From contig CAYTYN010000043.1 of assembly GCA_964442135.1 (NCBI GenBank), forward strand, positions 1-11,147: DNA of 11,147 bases. The letters are read 5' to 3'. This document shows, in pieces, positions 7,766-11,147 of the stretch. The DNA comes from Avanaerovorax sp964442135 (GTDB lineage: Bacteria > Bacillota > Clostridia > Peptostreptococcales > Anaerovoracaceae). The stretch's first letter is position 1; every line of letters starts with the position of its first letter. The position numbers and the translations under genes were made by a program. The notes beneath the pieces were generated by a model. That model was given only the letters and a program-made list of their open reading frames with translations. It did not search any database and was not told where the DNA came from.

Positions 7766-8182
7766 ATGCCTACGATCAACCAGTTAGTAAGACAGGGCAG
7801 AACAAGCGCTGTTAAGAAGTCTACGGCACCGGCTCTCGGAAAAGGAATGAATTCCCTTAAGAGAGTTGCTACAGACACTCATTCGCCACAGAAGAGAGGC
7901 GTTTGCACATCTGTCAAGACCGTAACTCCTAAGAAGCCTAATTCGGCTCTTAGAAAGGTAGCGAGAGTACGTCTCACCAACGGTATCGAAGTGACCGCTT
8001 ATATTCCCGGCATAGGTCATAACCTTCAGGAACACAGCGTAGTCCTCATCAGGGGCGGAAGGGTAAAGGACCTCCCCGGTGTAAGGTACCACATTGTAAG
8101 AGGAACTCTTGATACCGCAGGAGTTGCCAACAGAATGCAGGCTCGTTCCAAGTACGGAGCTAAGAGACCTAAGCAGAAATAG
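7766..8182 (+). CDS. rpsL: 30S ribosomal protein S12
   Basis: S12 sits at the decoding centre of the small subunit and controls translational accuracy. It has 138 residues, the same length as Bacillus S12 and 14 longer than E. coli, the extra residues lying before PQKRGVCT (41-48). The signature TPKKPNSALRK is at 54-64, and the streptomycin-site lysines K56 and K101 (E. coli K43 and K88) are both wild type. D102, the residue carrying the beta-methylthio modification in E. coli, is present in GGRVKDLPGVRYH. The ATG at 7766 follows AGGAG (7755-7759) at 6 nt. An upstream in-frame GTG at 7727 is not used: it lies in the leader hairpin and would prefix a non-conserved extension. First gene of the str-type cluster. 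Confidence 0.98.
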   Translation: MPTINQLVRQGRTSAVKKSTAPALGKGMNSLKRVATDTHSPQKRGVCTSVKTVTPKKPNSALRKVARVRLTNGIEVTAYIPGIGHNLQEHSVVLIRGGRVKDLPGVRYHIVRGTLDTAGVANRMQARSKYGAKRPKQK

Positions 8183-8433
8183 CCAGAGAGATCCGGGAAT
8201 TGTGCCCTTAATATATATACAGATATTAAGGCGCCGCGGCGTTTCGCATTTGATGCTTCAGCGATGCGTCGAGTACCCCCGAAGCCACCGCCGAGCGGTC
8301 GCTGATTGCATGGCCGTTTCGGAGTAATCCCGGGCTTTATCCGGGGTGAAGAGAACAAGTGCAATTAAAAATTTTGCTAATCATGCACGGCATCCTTTGA
8401 CAGAGGGATGTCAGACTTTAGGAGGGAAGAGAA
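8183..8433 (+). promoter_or_regulatory. structured non-coding rpsL-rpsG intergenic region
   Basis: These 251 nt contain no credible gene. Hand folding gives several helices: (a) 8204-8214 with 8223-8234, whose core CTTAATAT/ATATTAAG is perfect and has an 8-nt loop; (b) 8253-8265 with 8298-8311, 12 bp interrupted by one small internal loop and enclosing a 32-nt loop; (c) a possible closing helix 8192-8198 with 8328-8334; (d) a local hairpin 8327-8333 with 8341-8347 that excludes (c); (e) 8389-8395 with 8406-8412 just before the rpsG Shine-Dalgarno site. Two mini-hairpins, GCGTTTCGC (8239-8247) and CCGTTTCGG (8314-8322), fill the spaces. In E. coli the rpsL-rpsG gap holds the S7 repressor site, so an autoregulatory role is plausible by position, but I see no recognisable S7-site consensus. 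No U-run follows any helix, so it does not look like a terminator. Confidence 0.55.
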
Positions 8434-8904
8434 GTGCCTAGAAAAGGTAATGTACCAAAGCGAGAAGTGCTTCCTGATCCGGTATACGGCAGCGTAGTAG
8501 TTGCGAAGCTGATCAATTCCATCATGCTGGATGGGAAAAAGGGCGTAGCCCAGAGCATCGTATACTCTGCCTTTGATAAGATTAAAGCTACCACCGGAGA
8601 GGAACCGCTTGAAGTATTTGAGAAGGCTGTAAATAACATCATGCCTGTATTAGAGGTCAAAGCCAGAAGAATCGGTGGCGCCAACTACCAGGTTCCTATC
8701 GAGGTCAGACCTGAGAGAAGACAGACTCTTGCTTTGAGATGGCTCACCAACGCTACCAGAGCGAGAGGAGAGAGAACCATGTCAGACAGACTGGCTAAGG
8801 AGATCATTGATGCTTCCAATAACACAGGAGCATCCGTTAAGAAGAAGGAAGATACCCACAGAATGGCAGAGGCCAACAAGGCATTTGCACATTTCAGATG
8901 GTAA
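8434..8904 (+). CDS. rpsG: 30S ribosomal protein S7
   Basis: S7 is a primary assembly protein that binds the 3' major domain of 16S rRNA and organises the 30S head near the E and P sites. The 156 residues match the usual bacterial length. Family landmarks include the N-terminal PRKGNVPKREVLPDPVYGS (residues 2-20), the central EVKARRIGGANYQVPIEVRPERR (about 73-95), which includes a beta-hairpin involved in tRNA contacts, and the C-terminal DTHRMAEANKAFAHFRW end. Initiation is at GTG 8434, 8 nt after AGGAGG (8420-8425); this start reproduces the conserved MPRKG N-terminus. In E. coli S7 represses its own operon by binding the rpsL-rpsG gap, and here that gap is long and structured. Confidence 0.98.
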   Translation: MPRKGNVPKREVLPDPVYGSVVVAKLINSIMLDGKKGVAQSIVYSAFDKIKATTGEEPLEVFEKAVNNIMPVLEVKARRIGGANYQVPIEVRPERRQTLALRWLTNATRARGERTMSDRLAKEIIDASNNTGASVKKKEDTHRMAEANKAFAHFRW

Positions 8905-8954
8905 TCACCTCTTAATGGAATTAACGTGTAAAAATTTGGAATGGAGGAAAAGTA
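8905..8954 (+). other. rpsG-fusA spacer with fusA ribosome binding site
   Basis: The 50-nt gap contains a short inverted repeat TTAAT-GGA-ATTAA (8912-8924) and the fusA Shine-Dalgarno TGGAGG (8942-8947), 7 nt before the ATG. CCTCT at 8908-8912 could pair with GGAGG (8943-8947) and partly mask the site when rpsG is not being translated, which would couple the two genes. This pairing is only 5 bp including a wobble, so it is weak. No promoter or terminator is seen. Confidence 0.45.
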
Positions 8955-11024
8955 ATGGCTGGCAGGAAGTTTCCATTAGAGAAAACCAGAAATATCGGCA
9001 TCATGGCCCACATAGATGCCGGTAAGACCACCACTACCGAAAGAATCCTCTTCTACACCGGAAGGACCCATAAGATCGGCGAGACCCATGATGGCGCGGC
9101 GACCATGGACTGGATGGAGCAGGAGCAGGAACGCGGGATTACTATTACCTCTGCGGCAACTACAGCACAGTGGAAGGATCACAGGATCAACATCATTGAT
9201 ACCCCGGGTCACGTAGACTTTACGGTAGAGGTGGAAAGATCTCTGCGCGTCCTGGACGGAGCTGTTACGGTTCTTTGTGCAAAGGGCGGTGTAGAGCCAC
9301 AGTCCGAGACCGTATGGAGACAGGCCGAAAAGTACGGAGTGCCGAGAATGATCTTCGTAAACAAGATGGACATTCTCGGAGCTAACTTCTACAGGGTTGT
9401 GGATATGGTAAAGGACAGGCTGAAGGCCAATGCCGTTCCCGTGCAGCTGCCAGTAGGTGCAGAGGATACCTTCGTCGGAATCATAGACCTGATCACGATG
9501 AAGGCTGAAATATATAAAGACGAGCTGGGCAAGGAATTCGAGATTACCGACATTCCGGAAGACATGCTCGATAAGGCAAACGAGTGGAGAGAGAAGCTGA
9601 TAGAGGCTGTCGCAGAATGCGATGAGGAGCTTATGATGAAGTTCCTGGATGGCGAAGAGCTGACCATAGACGAGATTAAATCCACTATAAGAAAGCAGAC
9701 CATCACATGTGAAATGGTTCCTGTGCTCTGCGGAAGCGCATACAGGAACAAGGGTGTACAGATGATGCTGGACGCTGTCATCGATTACATGCCGTCTCCT
9801 GTAGATATTCCGCCTATCCAGGGAATCAACCCCGGGACGGGGGAGCCTGACGAGAGAAAGGCGTCGGACAGCGAGCCGTTTTCCGCTCTGGCGTTTAAGA
9901 TCATGGCTGATCCGTTCGTCGGAAAGCTGGCTTTCTTCAGAGTATATTCAGGGACTCTGGAATCAGGCTCCTACGTATACAACTCCACTAAGGATAAGAA
10001 AGGAAGGATTGGAAGAATCCTTCAGATGCACGCCAATAAGAGAGAGGAGATCGATAAGGTTTACGCAGGAGATATCGCCGCTGCCGTAGGTCTAAAGGAC
10101 ACTACTACAGGCGACACCCTTTGCGACGAGAAGCACGAGATCATCCTCGAGTCCATGGATTTCCCTGATCCGGTAATCGAGATAGCCATCGAGCCTAAAA
10201 CCAAGGCCGGTCAGGAAAAGATGGGCATAGCTCTCTCTAAGCTGGCTGACGAGGATCCTACGTTTAAAACCTATACCAACGAAGAGACAGGACAGACCAT
10301 AATCGCCGGAATGGGCGAGCTCCACTTGGAGATCATCGTTGACAGGCTCCTGCGGGAGTTTAAGGTAGAGGCTAATGTGGGAAAACCTCAGGTATCATAT
10401 AAGGAAACCATATCAACCACTTCCGATGTGGACTACAAGTACGCCAAGCAGTCCGGAGGCCACGGTCAGTACGGCCACGTTAAGATCAAGGTTTATCCCA
10501 GGGAGCCGGGTTCCGGATTCGAATTCGTCAACTCCATCGTTGGAGGAGCCATCCCTAAGGAATTCATACCTAAGATCGAAGACGGCATCAAGGAAGCTAT
10601 GGAGAACGGTCCTTTGGCCGGATATCAGGTTGTAGACGTCGGAGTAGAGCTTTACGACGGTTCTTACCACGAGGTAGACTCCTCCGAAATGGCGTTTAAG
10701 ATTGCCGCTTCCATGGCGTTCAGAGAGGCAACCCAAAAGGCTAAGCCGGTGCTCCTGGAGCCGATCTTCAAGGTAGAGGTAACTGTACCGGAGGATTACA
10801 TGGGGGACGTTATCGGCGATATCTCATCCAGAAGAGGAAGGATCGAAGGCTCCGACATGAACAACGGAGCGGTAGCCGTAAGAGGCATGGTGCCTCTGTC
10901 GGAGATGTTCGGATACGCTACAGACCTTCGTTCCAAGACCCAGGGACGGGGCGTCTATGTGATGCAGTTCGACCACTTCGAGAAGCTGCCTGATAACATG
11001 TTAGAAAAGATCGTTAAAAAATAA
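8955..11024 (+). CDS. fusA: elongation factor G
   Basis: EF-G is the GTPase that drives translocation of tRNA and mRNA on the ribosome and, with RRF, ribosome recycling. The protein is 689 residues, normal for bacterial EF-G. GTPase motifs: G1 AHIDAGKTT (18-26), switch I RGITI (60-64), G3 DTPGH (82-86), G4 NKMD (136-139), and a G5-type GSA (260-262). Domain II begins near 306, and domain III contains GMGELHLEI (452-460) with H457, a position altered in some fusidic-acid-resistant staphylococci but wild type here. Domain IV carries the tip loop YDGSYHEVDSSE (567-578), including the conserved histidine H572 that reaches the decoding centre. Domain V contains VPEDYMGDVIGDISSRRGRI (611-630). It follows rpsG by 50 nt and precedes tuf, the classic str order. 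Ten of the first twelve arginine codons are AGA or AGG. Confidence 0.98.
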   Translation: MAGRKFPLEKTRNIGIMAHIDAGKTTTTERILFYTGRTHKIGETHDGAATMDWMEQEQERGITITSAATTAQWKDHRINIIDTPGHVDFTVEVERSLRVLDGAVTVLCAKGGVEPQSETVWRQAEKYGVPRMIFVNKMDILGANFYRVVDMVKDRLKANAVPVQLPVGAEDTFVGIIDLITMKAEIYKDELGKEFEITDIPEDMLDKANEWREKLIEAVAECDEELMMKFLDGEELTIDEIKSTIRKQTITCEMVPVLCGSAYRNKGVQMMLDAVIDYMPSPVDIPPIQGINPGTGEPDERKASDSEPFSALAFKIMADPFVGKLAFFRVYSGTLESGSYVYNSTKDKKGRIGRILQMHANKREEIDKVYAGDIAAAVGLKDTTTGDTLCDEKHEIILESMDFPDPVIEIAIEPKTKAGQEKMGIALSKLADEDPTFKTYTNEETGQTIIAGMGELHLEIIVDRLLREFKVEANVGKPQVSYKETISTTSDVDYKYAKQSGGHGQYGHVKIKVYPREPGSGFEFVNSIVGGAIPKEFIPKIEDGIKEAMENGPLAGYQVVDVGVELYDGSYHEVDSSEMAFKIAASMAFREATQKAKPVLLEPIFKVEVTVPEDYMGDVIGDISSRRGRIEGSDMNNGAVAVRGMVPLSEMFGYATDLRSKTQGRGVYVMQFDHFEKLPDNMLEKIVKK

Positions 11025-11037
11025 AATGAAGTAAATC

Positions 11038-11081
11038 GCCGCCTGATTCGGGCATGGTTGTGCGGCCCGGACAAAGGCGGC
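11038..11081 (+). promoter_or_regulatory. two-segment GC-rich stem-loop before tuf
   Basis: GCCGCCT (11038-11044) pairs with AGGCGGC (11075-11081), and inside it TTCGGGC (11047-11053) pairs with GCCCGGA (11065-11071). This gives 14 bp with one G-U, a small 2x3 internal loop and an 11-nt terminal loop. The helix ends 2 nt before the AAGGAGA Shine-Dalgarno site of tuf (11084-11090). There is no U-run, so it is not a standard terminator. It may control tuf translation, protect a processed tuf mRNA 5' end, or pause polymerase. Confidence 0.6.
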
Positions 11082-11095
11082 AGAAGGAGATAAAA

Positions 11096-11147
11096 ATGGC
11101 AAAGCAAAAATTCGAAAGAACCAAACCCCATGTCAACATAGGAACCA
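11096..11147 (+). CDS. tuf: elongation factor Tu (5' end only, runs off the window)
   Basis: EF-Tu brings aminoacyl-tRNA to the ribosomal A site as a GTP complex. Only 17 codons and one base are visible. They read MAKQKFERTKPHVNIGT, the near-universal EF-Tu N-terminus that leads into the G1 P-loop (GHVDHGKT in the family, lying beyond the window). The Shine-Dalgarno AGGAG (11085-11089) is 6 nt upstream of the ATG at 11096. The position directly after fusA is the standard str operon order. No separate promoter is visible in the 71-nt gap, so it is probably transcribed with fusA. Confidence 0.95.
   Translation, partial: MAKQKFERTKPHVNIGT

Noticed and set aside
7898..7915. Serine at S12 residue 49, where E. 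coli and Bacillus have arginine (R36 in E. coli)
   Set aside because: From memory, Clostridia vary at this position (for example valine in some Clostridium), and the streptomycin lysines are intact, so it is probably lineage variation rather than resistance.
8200..8228. Possible promoter TTGTGC with GATATT in the rpsL-rpsG gap
   Set aside because: The -10 match is poor and the AT-rich bases are accounted for by the perfect CTTAATAT/ATATTAAG hairpin.
8231..8312. tRNA-like or other known RNA gene in the GC-rich part of the gap
   Set aside because: No T-loop GTTCGA-type motif, no acceptor stem, and no T-box GGGTGGTACC-type motif found.
8253..8327. Short open frame of 24 codons in the rpsL-rpsG gap
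   Set aside because: No Shine-Dalgarno site precedes the ATG at 8253, the peptide looks like nothing known, and the bases are better explained by paired RNA strands.

Overview
The window holds a stretch of the core transcription and translation gene cluster of a Firmicute, all on the + strand: rpoB, rpoC, rpsL, rpsG, fusA and the first 17 codons of tuf. Strong purine-rich Shine-Dalgarno sites sit before every gene. The RNA polymerase subunits lack the large gammaproteobacterial-type insertions, and S12 is the 138-residue form also found in Bacillus. Base composition is close to balanced, and arginine is written mostly AGA/AGG even in EF-G. Together these suggest an anaerobic Clostridia lineage, possibly near Anaerovoracaceae (Family XIII), but the placement below class is a guess.

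Layout. Bases 1-14 look like the last half of an upstream terminator (3' stem arm plus T run), probably of the preceding operon. A good sigma-A extended -10 promoter (27-55) then starts the rpoBC unit. rpoB (105-3770) and rpoC (3788-7609) are 17 nt apart. The 156-nt rpoC-rpsL gap has no strong terminator. It carries a perfect 15-bp inverted repeat, a second promoter with the same TGATAAAAT core as the rpoB promoter, and a long leader stem-loop. The str-type cluster follows: rpsL (7766-8182), a 251-nt non-coding gap rich in RNA secondary structure, rpsG (8434-8904), fusA (8955-11024), a 71-nt gap with a two-segment GC-rich hairpin, and the start of tuf (11096 to the window edge).

How the genes work together. 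RpoB and RpoC form the catalytic centre of RNA polymerase. S12 and S7 are primary structural proteins of the 30S decoding centre and head. EF-G moves tRNA and mRNA through the ribosome, and EF-Tu delivers aminoacyl-tRNA. Their co-localisation lets transcription and translation capacity be tuned together.

The coding genes look ordinary and intact: no intein, no frameshift, and no visible resistance substitution at the rifampicin or streptomycin positions checked. I see no mobile element, CRISPR array, tRNA or new protein system. What deserves attention is the non-coding RNA, chiefly the rpsL-rpsG gap, which can be folded by hand into a multibranch domain closed by a helix that competes with a local hairpin. 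That would be consistent with a ribosomal-protein autoregulatory leader of a kind I cannot match to a known family. The conventional L7Ae-family gene often found between rpoC and rpsL in Firmicutes is missing here.
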